Positions 22,691 through 29,175 of a DNA stretch of 36,577 nt are shown one piece after another. Numbering within the stretch: the first letter of the stretch is position 1; every line of letters starts with the position of its first letter. Made by a program: the position numbers and the translations under genes. A model generated the notes under the pieces. It was not told the DNA's origin. It ran no database searches and saw only the letters and a program-made list of their open reading frames with translations. Source of the stretch: a virus. The stretch lies in the IMG/VR virus record IMGVR_UViG_3300021598_000629, positions 1 to 36,577 of that record; one strand, 5' to 3'.

Positions 22691-23366
22691 CGTAGGACTC
22701 GTAATACTTGTAGACTCTATCGTACCATTCTTTGCGCCATTCTTCGTATTCAGCAGGCCATATGTCAAACTGCTGATATTCACAATCTCTAGTACAAATA
22801 AACACATGCCCTTCACAAATATTTGTACCGTGCATTTCATTATGTGCTTCTGCATAAGCTACGAGCTGTAGAAAATAATCTTCAATCCACTCAACTTTCT
22901 TAGGTTTATTGCTTTGTTTAAAATCCATAATAGATGGATTGCCTTTGTAAACTCCTACTAGATCAGTAGTTCCAGCGTACATTTGTGGCACATATAAGTT
23001 TACTTCGCTGCCCCATATTTCGTCAACGTTTGAAAGAGCATGTTGTTTAATCTGTTCTGCCATCTTATGTGCTTGTTGTGCGTAGGGATTTGAACCCGGA
23101 CTAGGCCATACGGCAGTGTCTATGTAATCTTCAAGATATTTGTGCATGCGGGTTCCAACACCTGCTGCTTCTGTGGTAATTTCAGTAGCTTTTTGTTCGC
23201 CTATTCTTTTCCGCCAGGCGTGTAGATGTGTTTTATCTTTGGTAGCATCTAGTATTGTAGTTACTGAGGCTACAGCAAATCCGTCGGGCGTCAAATATTT
23301 TCTTTTTCCCTCTACTGACGTTCTTTCTATTTTTTCATACTTGTAACGCTCAACAATTAAAGTCAT
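22686..23366 (-). CDS. PD-(D/E)XK nuclease
   Basis: A 226-residue RecB/Cas4/MGME1-type exonuclease fold. GVGTRMHKYLEDYI holds the early H...E motif; EVNLYVPQMYAGTTDLVGVYKG and SIMDFKQSNK give the D...(D/E)xK core (Asp in TTDLVG, Asp and Lys in DFK); DYFLQLVAYA is the downstream Q-x-x-x-Y helix. T4-like aquatic phages carry such proteins for recombination or genome processing. It has its own sigma70-type promoter at 23390-23418, apart from the late fibre gene. Confidence 0.85.
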   Translation of the reverse strand: MTLIVERYKYEKIERTSVEGKRKYLTPDGFAVASVTTILDATKDKTHLHAWRKRIGEQKATEITTEAAGVGTRMHKYLEDYIDTAVWPSPGSNPYAQQAHKMAEQIKQHALSNVDEIWGSEVNLYVPQMYAGTTDLVGVYKGNPSIMDFKQSNKPKKVEWIEDYFLQLVAYAEAHNEMHGTNICEGHVFICTRDCEYQQFDIWPAEYEEWRKEWYDRVYKYYESYA

Positions 23367-23389
23367 TATAATTATACTCCTAGTTAACT

Positions 23390-23418
23390 ATACTACACTA
23401 GAAATAACTTTTTGTCAA
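23390..23418 (-). promoter_or_regulatory. Sigma70-type promoter for the nuclease gene
   Basis: TTGACA (23418-23413), a 17-base spacer and TAGTAT (23395-23390) on the minus strand, about 25 bases before the start codon. Confidence 0.55.
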
Positions 23419-23422
23419 GCAA

Positions 23423-24043
23423 TTAAAATGCTTTTTCAAGAGATTCTGATTTAGACCAGCCTATCAAAAAGTTAGCCTTCCAATGGTTTTGTTCAAAGCC
23501 TTTTAGATCTTTCCATTGATCACGTTTGTTCCAAACACGTTGCGCCGCATCTTTCCAGTCCATGTGTCTAATTGTGTATTCTATACATATGAGTTGATTT
23601 TTAAACATTTCATAATTAACATTGTCGTGTTCTATGTGTAATACTTCAAACACTTCTCCACTAGGTGCTGTTGCATTTAGATCAAAGTCATAGCCCCATT
23701 TCTGTTTTGCTTGCAGTAGCATACGTGCTTGTGGAATTTCTTTAGAAATTTTAGTTAGTTGTTCAAATGCATATTCTGCATAAGAGCACCGATGTAGTAT
23801 TAGTGAATGATCTAAAAATAAATTATCATCTTCTAATTCAAACCAAGGTTCTTGCCAACACACATGATTTAATATAGGATGATTGATAGGATATTGCATA
23901 GCGGAATAAAATTTGCGCTCTGCTTGATTTAACTCAAACCCGTCTTTGTCAAAATACTGAAAATCTTCTTTGTCTAGATTTTCAACTGCTCTAAGACACA
24001 ACGGATTTGAAATTAACAAATAGTCCTGTCTGGCTAGTCGCAT
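23423..24043 (-). CDS. Unknown protein, 206 residues
   Basis: Soluble and rich in Trp, Phe and Tyr. No signal, membrane segment or recognised motif (segments such as FEVLHIEHDNVNYEMFK and DAAQRVWNKRDQW stand out). It starts 2 bases after the previous frame ends. Probably a late virion-associated or assembly protein by position. Confidence 0.65.
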   Translation of the reverse strand: MRLARQDYLLISNPLCLRAVENLDKEDFQYFDKDGFELNQAERKFYSAMQYPINHPILNHVCWQEPWFELEDDNLFLDHSLILHRCSYAEYAFEQLTKISKEIPQARMLLQAKQKWGYDFDLNATAPSGEVFEVLHIEHDNVNYEMFKNQLICIEYTIRHMDWKDAAQRVWNKRDQWKDLKGFEQNHWKANFLIGWSKSESLEKAF

Positions 24044-24044
24044 G

Positions 24045-24431
24045 TTACAATTTGTCGTCTAAGTTAGTTGCTCGTTTAGCCATAGCGCCTACAGATGCTC
24101 CAGCATTTGATCTGTCACCTTGAGGTACATCTGATGGTGCTTTTTTAGTCTTAGGTTCTATTCCTCGTTCACTGAAGTTTGCTATTAGAGCTTTTATTCT
24201 AGGATCTGTGTCATAGGCTGCTTTGAAAGTATCGTAATGAAACTCTTCAGAATCTACATTCTGCATTAATTTATTAAGATCAAGATTCATCGCACCTGAT
24301 TTAATTTCATTTGGTCTGGGCTTATTAAAATGCAAATAGGCAGTAGTACCTTTACGGTCTGCACTGCCTATTACTGTTCTTAAAACTTGTATTAGTTTTG
24401 TTGAGTCAATTGATGTTTCAGCTTCAGTTAC
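24045..24431 (-). CDS. Virion-type protein, possibly expressed by -1 frameshift
   Basis: This frame is open for 128 codons starting exactly at the end of an A9 run: VTEAETSIDSTKLIQVLRTV..., GSADRKGTTAYLHFNKPRPN..., then MNLDLNKLMQNV to the C-terminus. The whole stretch reads as protein, yet there is no ATG or GTG before residue 48 (ATG at 24290, weak SD CAGG); only a TTG at 24335 lies in between. It is in the -1 frame relative to the upstream 277-residue gene, which stops right after the A9 run. Fusion by slippage, an unusual start, or a missing base in the homopolymer are the alternatives. Confidence 0.6.
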   Translation of the reverse strand, partial: VTEAETSIDSTKLIQVLRTVIGSADRKGTTAYLHFNKPRPNEIKSGAMNLDLNKLMQNVDSEEFHYDTFKAAYDTDPRIKALIANFSERGIEPKTKKAPSDVPQGDRSNAGASVGAMAKRATNLDDKL

Positions 24432-25261
24432 TTTTTTTTTGAACTTAGTAATGTGCCTAATCTGCGGGAAAACTGTATTGATTCGCGCTTTGCACGACCA
24501 GCTTCTTCAGCACCACCTGCTGCTGGAGCGGCTGTTGCAAATTCATCTTCATCATCTAGAGTTGGTTCCATGTCATCGCCTATATCTCCGCCCATGTCTG
24601 GCAATGGCTCTTCATCGCCTACGTCTGCGCCCATTGTGTCTGTCGGCTCAGCTTCACCTGTTAGTTGTCCAACACCTTGTGTTAGTGCAACACGAGTAGT
24701 TTCCATTGCAGCATACAATGATTCTAGTGCAGGCTTAACTGAGTTAACAAATGCGTCTGCCTGTTCTTGGCCCATTTCATCACGCACTGCGTCAGCTAGG
24801 TCAAGCATAGATTCTGTCTGCATTTCTGCTGTGTCTTCCATCCAACCAGTAAGACGATCAACCATATCTTTAGCTGCCATTACTAGCTCTGCATGATCTT
24901 CTGCGCCTTCAACTATTCTAGAATCTTCGTCTACAATTTTAGCAATTTTCTTTTTCTTTTCTTCTTTTTTACGCTTTTCATCAGCAGTCTTTTTAGGATC
25001 AGCTACATCTTCGCGCTCTAAAATAGCAGCATTTAAAACGTCTAGGAATAGTTTTGATTTTTGGTAGCTTTCGTTCTTAAGTACAGAACCAAAACTTTCA
25101 TTTGTTTCTACTTGCGAAATCTTTGTGCGCAGTCTGTTTCGAGCATCCTGTAGTTGCTCAAGCGTAAAAGCACCGATATCGATTCTAGTGCCGAATCTTT
25201 TAGCTAAACTTTCGTTTAGGCTTTTAGCTGTCATTGGTTTAGATATTTCTCTAATATTCAT
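24428..25261 (-). CDS. Probable virion/prohead structural protein
   Basis: A 277-residue protein: N-terminal MNIREISKPMTAKSLNESLAKRFG, a Lys/Glu-rich coil (EKRKKEEKKKKIAKIVDEDS), a helical middle, a highly acidic low-complexity region (about 205-250, Asp/Glu/Gly/Pro/Met) and a C-terminal AGRAKRESIQFSRRLGTLLSS. Acidic, helical, low-complexity composition recalls T4-like prohead scaffold or core proteins, and related proteins are annotated as structural in aquatic T4-like phages from memory. It ends in an A9 run at a possible -1 slippery site (A AAA AAG). Confidence 0.65.
   Translation of the reverse strand: MNIREISKPMTAKSLNESLAKRFGTRIDIGAFTLEQLQDARNRLRTKISQVETNESFGSVLKNESYQKSKLFLDVLNAAILEREDVADPKKTADEKRKKEEKKKKIAKIVDEDSRIVEGAEDHAELVMAAKDMVDRLTGWMEDTAEMQTESMLDLADAVRDEMGQEQADAFVNSVKPALESLYAAMETTRVALTQGVGQLTGEAEPTDTMGADVGDEEPLPDMGGDIGDDMEPTLDDEDEFATAAPAAGGAEEAGRAKRESIQFSRRLGTLLSSKKK
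24432..24440 (-). other. A9 slippery run at the end of the structural gene
   Basis: In the zero frame the mRNA reads TCA AAA AAA AAG TAA; A AAA AAG is the classic -1 slippery heptamer (E. coli dnaX). A -1 slip, or insertion of one A by transcriptional slippage, would enter the 128-codon frame at 24431. No clear stimulatory stem-loop follows. Confidence 0.45.
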
Positions 25262-25293
25262 ATTAACTCTTCCTAGTTTGAATAGCGTACACT

Positions 25294-25301
25294 TTATTTA
25301 G
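25294..25301 (-). promoter_or_regulatory. Late-promoter-like CTAAATAA
   Basis: CTAAATAA on the minus strand, 33 bases before the structural gene at 25261. The same octamer recurs before 28021 and 31097 and, on the plus strand, before 34130. Confidence 0.45.
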
Positions 25302-25306
25302 TCTTT

Positions 25307-25732
25307 TCATCCTAAGATGATTCGATCTAGCTGTTGTTTAGCTTCTGCAGTTCTGGATCTTGCTATGTCGTAACGCATTTCAAGTATGTCTTTCCTGTTA
25401 TAATCTTTGGTAGTTTTAATGTTGTGCTTGTAAAATACACAATCATTATACCATTTTTGTATGTCTTGATCAAGGCTCATTATTCGTGTTTTATGATCAG
25501 TCCCAGAAGCCATTGATTTTGCTAGGGCTATTGCTGAAGTTTTGCAAAAAGTTTCAGCAATCTGCGCATTGTACTCGCAATCAAAAATCCTAAAAAAACC
25601 TCGTTTGTTTTCTCTAACAACATATTTTCCTATGCGGATACTGTTTCCTTTTTGATATGGAAACTTAGCAGGATCAATCTTTACATCCAACAGTTCTTCT
25701 AGGTCTTGTATTAGTTTAATTTTGTTAATCAT
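25307..25732 (-). CDS. Unknown virion-region protein, 141 residues
   Basis: Basic and mixed alpha/beta, beginning MINKIKLIQDLEELLDVKID. RIGKYVVRENKRGFFRIFDC and a long C-terminal helix (RYDIARSRTAEAKQQLDRI) stand out. No diagnostic motif. It overlaps the upstream gene by 8 bases, in a run of small overlapping genes typical of a virion cluster. Confidence 0.65.
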   Translation of the reverse strand: MINKIKLIQDLEELLDVKIDPAKFPYQKGNSIRIGKYVVRENKRGFFRIFDCEYNAQIAETFCKTSAIALAKSMASGTDHKTRIMSLDQDIQKWYNDCVFYKHNIKTTKDYNRKDILEMRYDIARSRTAEAKQQLDRIILG

Positions 25733-25925
25733 TTTTAATCACCATAACAGAACCGTCGCTCCTTACTTTACTTATAAGACTTTTGCGCACTAGGTTTTCT
25801 ATTATGAAACGATCACGTTCGTTGAATTCGTGTAGATAGGTTGCAGCTTGGATGCTGTTGTATACACGAGCTTCGTCGTTGCTCATATGTATTGTAAACG
25901 AACTGATCAGTTGGTTGATTTTCAT
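25725..25925 (-). CDS. Conserved small virion-region protein
   Basis: A 66-residue protein (MKINQLISSFTIHMSNDEARVYNS...FNERDRFIIENLVRKSLISKV). The winged-helix-like ERDRxxIENLVRKSLISKV segment is, from memory, conserved in T4-like aquatic phages. Overlaps both neighbours. Function unknown. Confidence 0.7.
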   Translation of the reverse strand: MKINQLISSFTIHMSNDEARVYNSIQAATYLHEFNERDRFIIENLVRKSLISKVRSDGSVMVIKND

Positions 25926-26179
25926 ATTTCGTCGTCAAGCTCTACTTTATCGCCCGGTTTAATTGTTGTGTTTGGTTTAGACATAGTTGCTTGCCCGGGC
26001 TTCTGCTGTGCATTTGTACTTAATTTAACTTTTCCAGTAGCAGGATCTTTAGCTAGAGCTTGCGGATTTTTCTTTAGATCAATCACAGTTTTAGTACCGT
26101 CGCCATTATCAATTTCTGCACTTTGATTAGGCATCACTTTAGTAACTTTTGAGGGCTGCATTACTTCTGAAATTTTCAT
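25922..26179 (-). CDS. Unknown virion-region protein, 85 residues
   Basis: Starts MKISEVMQPSKVTKV, followed by a Lys/Thr/Pro/Gln-rich, probably disordered body and an acidic end (GDKVELDDEI). The first and last bases overlap neighbouring genes. Possibly a minor structural or head-internal protein. Confidence 0.6.
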   Translation of the reverse strand: MKISEVMQPSKVTKVMPNQSAEIDNGDGTKTVIDLKKNPQALAKDPATGKVKLSTNAQQKPGQATMSKPNTTIKPGDKVELDDEI

Positions 26180-26478
26180 TATATTTTCCTTGCTCTGTTT
26201 GTTGAATGTCTTGGTTTATTTAACTTCTTAAGTCTAAGAGATGCAGAATTTGATCGTTTTGTAAGTTTAGATTTAACCTTCATCGATCCGCCCTTTTTCT
26301 GTTTTGTTTGTTTTAGGGTAACACTCTTTTGTATGTCTATGGGCTTGTTGCATGCTGCTGGAGAACTCATAACTCTGCCCTTGCGAGGACCATATGTGCA
26401 GCGATACTTACGAACAGTTTTATTTCCCTTGCGGCCCCAAGTGTTTCCACCAGCTTCAAATAGTTCTCTAATAAACAT
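26179..26478 (-). CDS. Very basic protein with capsid-targeting-like N-terminus
   Basis: A 99-residue protein starting MFIRELFEAGGNTWGRKG. L-F-E|A fits the L/I-x-E prohead protease cleavage motif at the end of a short leader, as in T4 internal proteins. The remainder (KTVRKYRCTYGPRKGRVMSS..., ending TNRARKI) is rich in Lys and Arg, with KYRC and a second Cys. It is a tandem paralogue of the next gene. Likely packaged with DNA inside the head; this is inference. Confidence 0.7.
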   Translation of the reverse strand: MFIRELFEAGGNTWGRKGNKTVRKYRCTYGPRKGRVMSSPAACNKPIDIQKSVTLKQTKQKKGGSMKVKSKLTKRSNSASLRLKKLNKPRHSTNRARKI

Positions 26479-26479
26479 A

Positions 26480-26767
26480 TCAGTGTTTCCTAGTTGATTT
26501 ATTAAGCTGTTGAACTCTCTTGCTAGCTGAATTTACTCGCTTAGTTCTATTTGACTTTCTTGACAATCTAGCACCCATACGTGCTTTTGTAACTTTTAAT
26601 CTTTTGCTTTTCTTAAGATCCGGTGGTGCAAAACATTGACTCATGTTGGCTACAATACGCCCGTGCCGACGACCGCCCATGCATCTATATTTGCGAACGA
26701 CCTTTTTTCCGCTACGTGCCCAGACTTGTTTCTCGTCAAGGCTTATGGTAAGTTCTCTTAATAACAT
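26480..26767 (-). CDS. Very basic protein, paralogue of its downstream neighbour
   Basis: A 95-residue protein sharing with the 26179-26478 product a Trp-x-Arg-x-Gly-x-Lys-x-Val-Arg-Lys-Tyr-Arg-Cys block, a xGRxxxxxxxC segment and a KSNRTKRVNSASKR / TKRSNSASLR tail. The N-terminus (MLLRELTISLDEKQ) ends in a possible L-D-E cleavage motif. Strongly positive charge suggests DNA binding inside the capsid. It starts after a hairpin at 26779-26794. Confidence 0.7.
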   Translation of the reverse strand: MLLRELTISLDEKQVWARSGKKVVRKYRCMGGRRHGRIVANMSQCFAPPDLKKSKRLKVTKARMGARLSRKSNRTKRVNSASKRVQQLNKSTRKH

Positions 26768-26778
26768 GCAGTTATTTA

Positions 26779-26794
26779 TCGGGATAGGTCCCGA
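26779..26794 (-). terminator. Perfect hairpin between 26804 and 26767 genes
   Basis: TCGGGA-CCTA-TCCCGA, a 6-bp GC-rich stem, immediately followed by TAAATAA on the minus strand. It may be a weak terminator or a 5' stabilising hairpin for the basic-protein genes. Confidence 0.45.
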
Positions 26795-26803
26795 CTAAAG
26801 ATT

Positions 26804-27124
26804 TCAGATTCCGAAGAATTTAAAAACAGTTTGAATAGTGAGATTGCCGGTCCATCCAAGACCTGCGATGAATGCTAGAGATACCAAGCCGTATTTTAAC
26901 AACTTGTCTTTGGCTTTTTCCATCTCTGCTATTTTAGCGGATAACTGTTTGTGTTGTTGGCAGCTGTCTTCATGCATACTGTGAAGCTGTGCTTTGAGCT
27001 CATCGCCTGTTCTGTCTAGACAATCGTGAATGTCCCTAACATCGATCTTGAGATCATCTATTTTTTCGTCTAAGTTTATTACCTTAGTTTCTACTATACC
27101 AAGTCGTTCTACTGTTGTAGCCAT
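26804..27124 (-). CDS. Coiled-coil protein with C-terminal membrane segment
   Basis: A 106-residue protein. Residues 1-75 form a heptad-rich helix (VERLGIVETKVINLDEKIDDLKIDVRDI...), followed by one hydrophobic segment (YGLVSLAFIAGLGWTGNLTIQTVF) at the C-terminus. C-tail-anchored coiled coils of this size occur in many phages, sometimes near lysis genes; here the role is unknown. A late promoter (GATAAATA) and a GNRA hairpin lie upstream. Confidence 0.7.
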   Translation of the reverse strand: MATTVERLGIVETKVINLDEKIDDLKIDVRDIHDCLDRTGDELKAQLHSMHEDSCQQHKQLSAKIAEMEKAKDKLLKYGLVSLAFIAGLGWTGNLTIQTVFKFFGI

Positions 27125-27155
27125 TTTAGGCGTTCTCCGTGTATATTAAGTCAAG

Positions 27156-27167
27156 GTCCTTTCGGAC
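27156..27167 (-). promoter_or_regulatory. GNRA hairpin in the leader of the coiled-coil gene
   Basis: GTCC-GAAA-GGAC on the minus strand: a GAAA tetraloop, a very stable RNA fold, between the late promoter at 27209 and the start at 27124. Confidence 0.5.
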
Positions 27168-27207
27168 ATGTGTTTAAGTTGAAATCGCCTGTTGTGTGCC
27201 TTGTGTA

Positions 27208-27594
27208 TTATTTATCTAGTTGTTCAAAAATAATGTTTGTGTGATTAGGGTCTTGCGTTCTAAATACGTTGGAGTCAAACTTTGCATCTTCTGTAAGGTC
27301 TGCAATAAATGGTACTAAATCAAAATCGTTAAGCATCATGTCTACTGATAAACTAGCTTCAGCTTCTACATAAAACTCCGCAGTCCACACAGTTTTTTTG
27401 CCCTTAAAACTAGATCCAAATATCTTTGCATCTTCTTTAGAAACTTTTATATAAAAGTCAGTAGCGTTGGTGCGTAACCCTATGGTATTATAAAGGGTCA
27501 TAAAGTTTGCTTGTTGTCTAGTAAGCTGGGGATCATCACCTTTTCTAGCTCGTGTTTCTGTTATATCAACAAGTGTCTTGATTTTAAATTTCAT
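27208..27594 (-). CDS. Conserved virion-region protein, 128 residues
   Basis: Begins MKFKIKTLVDITETRARKGDDPQLTRQQANFMTLYNTIGLRTNATDF. From memory, MKFxVKTLVDITET...ARKG proteins recur in T4-like aquatic phages. Beta-rich, soluble, no catalytic motif. It is separated from the upstream virion gene by a strong terminator at 27613-27637. Confidence 0.7.
   Translation of the reverse strand: MKFKIKTLVDITETRARKGDDPQLTRQQANFMTLYNTIGLRTNATDFYIKVSKEDAKIFGSSFKGKKTVWTAEFYVEAEASLSVDMMLNDFDLVPFIADLTEDAKFDSNVFRTQDPNHTNIIFEQLDK
27209..27216 (-). promoter_or_regulatory. Late promoter-like GATAAATA
   Basis: GATAAATA on the minus strand, about 85 bases before the coiled-coil gene at 27124, overlapping the stop of the previous gene. 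Confidence 0.45.
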
Positions 27595-27612
27595 CTAGTA
27601 TTTAACAGCCGT

Positions 27613-27637
27613 AAAAAAGCCCACTGTAAAAGTGGGC
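27613..27637 (-). terminator. Strong intrinsic terminator
   Basis: GCCCACT-TTTAC-AGTGGGC followed by TTTTTT on the minus strand, 25 bases after the stop of the 119-residue virion gene. Best terminator in the window. Confidence 0.9.
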
Positions 27638-27661
27638 TTAGTCTTCCCATCCCGGGGAATA

Positions 27662-28021
27662 TTACATTGCGTACAATGAACTTGGCTCTGTTACAGTTAG
27701 TGTACCACCTGCTGTGAATGTCCAAACACCGCTTGATGTTAGGGAACCAGCACCAATGATACGACCAGCACGGATTGCTAGTGCATCAACATCCAATGCA
27801 TGACGATCACCAAATGCAAGGATAGCAAGGCCATCACTCTTAACTTGGAATACTGCTGAAGTTGTACCAATTTCGTCGGTTACTGGTGTTGCTGAAGTTG
27901 CTGTTAGAGCAACTGCGCCATCGGAACCGCTCAATACATATTTGTATACGGTTTGTTGGAATGTACGTTGTACTGTACCTAATGCTACTGCTGTTGGGTT
28001 AACTCTTGTTACTGAAGGCAT
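27662..28021 (-). CDS. Putative virion decoration or coat-associated protein
   Basis: A 119-residue, Ala/Thr/Val/Gly-rich beta protein (MPSVTRVNPTAVALGTVQRTFQQTVYKYVLSGSDGAVALT...) with almost no charged patches, as expected for an abundant structural protein. It has its own late-promoter-like element, a hairpin leader, a strong AAAGGAG SD and a strong terminator, so it is probably expressed at high level as a single gene. No family recognised. Confidence 0.6.
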   Translation of the reverse strand: MPSVTRVNPTAVALGTVQRTFQQTVYKYVLSGSDGAVALTATSATPVTDEIGTTSAVFQVKSDGLAILAFGDRHALDVDALAIRAGRIIGAGSLTSSGVWTFTAGGTLTVTEPSSLYAM

Positions 28022-28050
28022 TTTATTTCTCCTTTATCAAAAATGCACAT

Positions 28051-28067
28051 CTTCTCGCTCCGAGAAG
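28051..28067 (-). promoter_or_regulatory. Leader hairpin of the 119-residue virion gene
   Basis: CTTCTCG-GAG-CGAGAAG: a perfect 7-bp stem with a 3-base loop, just downstream of the promoter element and upstream of the SD. Likely a 5' mRNA-stabilising stem. Confidence 0.55.
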
Positions 28068-28076
28068 TTGTTATAA

Positions 28077-28084
28077 TTATTTAG
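28077..28084 (-). promoter_or_regulatory. Late-promoter-like CTAAATAA
   Basis: GCTAAATAATTAT on the minus strand, 56 bases before the virion gene at 28021. The same 13 bases occur on the plus strand at 34079-34091. Confidence 0.5.
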
Positions 28085-28107
28085 CACTTTGATTAAAAAG
28101 AGGCGAA

Positions 28108-28440
28108 TTAGCTCTTGTTTTTGGCTCTTTTATGCAGTAACTTGAGCTGTTGAATGTAGGCTGTACCAGAATTTACTATGTCTTCTACCATTTCAATGAT
28201 AGGCATGTATCCTTCTACGAATGTACTAGGTACACTTTTACCTTCTTCTGCAAGCTCAACAAACTTTGTAGCTTTCATAGCGTTTTCTAATCCAACTAGG
28301 TAACCATAAAGAGCAACACGGCGTTGTTTAGAGAGACGCTCAACACGCCTACCTCGTATTCTGTCTAGGGCGTCTTCGTCAAGGTGTTGTTCAACAAGTC
28401 CTTCTTCGTACAGACCCTTAATGAAATTCATGTCTTTCAT
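28108..28440 (-). CDS. Unknown virion-region protein, 110 residues
   Basis: Helical and charged (MKDMNFIKGLYEEGLVEQHLDEDALDRIRGRRVERLSKQRR...), ending in a basic stretch (LLHKRAKNKS). No motif recognised. It follows the next upstream gene by 1 base. Confidence 0.65.
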   Translation of the reverse strand: MKDMNFIKGLYEEGLVEQHLDEDALDRIRGRRVERLSKQRRVALYGYLVGLENAMKATKFVELAEEGKSVPSTFVEGYMPIIEMVEDIVNSGTAYIQQLKLLHKRAKNKS

Positions 28441-28441
28441 A

Positions 28442-28828
28442 TTATAGATATTTCTTTACAAACAATGCTGGAATTTCGTGATAGTCTTTGATGTCAAGAA
28501 AATCAGTTAAACCATTTGATGTTTGAATATCCTTAGTAAACTGCATTCTTACCTGCGGTTTTACTTTGTCAGTGGTTGCTAGCATACGTAATATTTGAGC
28601 TTGGTCTGCTGTAACTTTAAAAGTTTTGCCGTCGTCGGTAGTAACAGTGTTTAGAGGCTTAGGATTTTCTTGACTATCTAATACTTTTCCTAGTTGATTA
28701 AACATTGTTTCATTTTTAAAGCCGGGTGCATCTGCACCATCATCTTCTGGTCTAGCATCAAAGTCATCTAGTACTTCTGCTGTGATTTGATTTAGGTGAT
28801 TTTCAAATTCTTTTAGATAACTATTCAT
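28442..28828 (-). CDS. Unknown virion-region protein, 128 residues
   Basis: N-terminal helix (MNSYLKEFENHLNQITAEVLDDFD), an acidic linker, then a compact domain (TTDDGKTFKVTADQAQILRMLATTDKVKPQVRMQFTKDIQTSNGL). Its start overlaps the stop of the upstream frame. No function assigned. Confidence 0.65.
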   Translation of the reverse strand: MNSYLKEFENHLNQITAEVLDDFDARPEDDGADAPGFKNETMFNQLGKVLDSQENPKPLNTVTTDDGKTFKVTADQAQILRMLATTDKVKPQVRMQFTKDIQTSNGLTDFLDIKDYHEIPALFVKKYL

Positions 28829-29175
28829 TAATCTCTCTCCACTGCTCTGTTAGCTTTTGTAAAAAATTCCCTTGGAACAAGTTTGATATCGCCTTCAGGA
28901 TGAGCTAGAACGTAACCTTCACCGCCGGCTTGTCCGTTAATACTTGCTTCTATGTCAGCACCGTGTTGATCTAGCTGTCCAATGATATCATCTTTAACAC
29001 GCATAATTCCATCAACTACTTGCCATAGAGCATTAAAGCCTGATACATTCTTGTTGATCCACTCAATCACTTTACGTTTCTTTGCTTCGCTAACTTTGCT
29101 AGATGCAAGCCAGCCTGCAAAGTCTTGTGCTAGATTGTTAATGCCTGTATCTACTTTTGAGTTTAGGTATGTGTA
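28828..29175 (-). CDS. C-terminal part of the ligase-like protein, in the -1 frame
   Basis: Open for 115 codons with no start codon before a GTG at 29070; the part upstream of that GTG (YLNSKVDTGINNLAQDFAGWLASSKVSEAKKRK) clearly reads as protein and joins, by a -1 shift at GCTTTTAC, to the end of the 29163-30062 frame. Together they would make one protein of about 410 residues. Later parts (ALWQVVDGIMRVKDDIIGQLD and GYVLAHPEGDIKLVPREFF) look like a conserved accessory domain. Either a frameshift error or mutation, or ribosomal slippage, separates them. Confidence 0.6.
   Translation of the reverse strand, partial: YTYLNSKVDTGINNLAQDFAGWLASSKVSEAKKRKVIEWINKNVSGFNALWQVVDGIMRVKDDIIGQLDQHGADIEASINGQAGGEGYVLAHPEGDIKLVPREFFTKANRAVERD

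Noticed and set aside
23080-23110. A T-loop-like GGGTTCAAATCCC that resembles a tRNA 3' half
   Set aside because: It lies inside the conserved nuclease coding sequence (SPGSNPY), the stem is only about 3 bp, and no matching acceptor, D or anticodon arm is seen.
24439-24896. Plus-strand frames opposite the acidic structural protein
   Set aside because: They mirror a low-complexity region; composition is Leu/His or Ser biased and there is no start context.
26771-26780. GATAAATA as a late promoter for the 95-residue basic protein
   Set aside because: It ends only 5 bases before the ATG and overlaps a hairpin arm; a transcript would lack the start codon.
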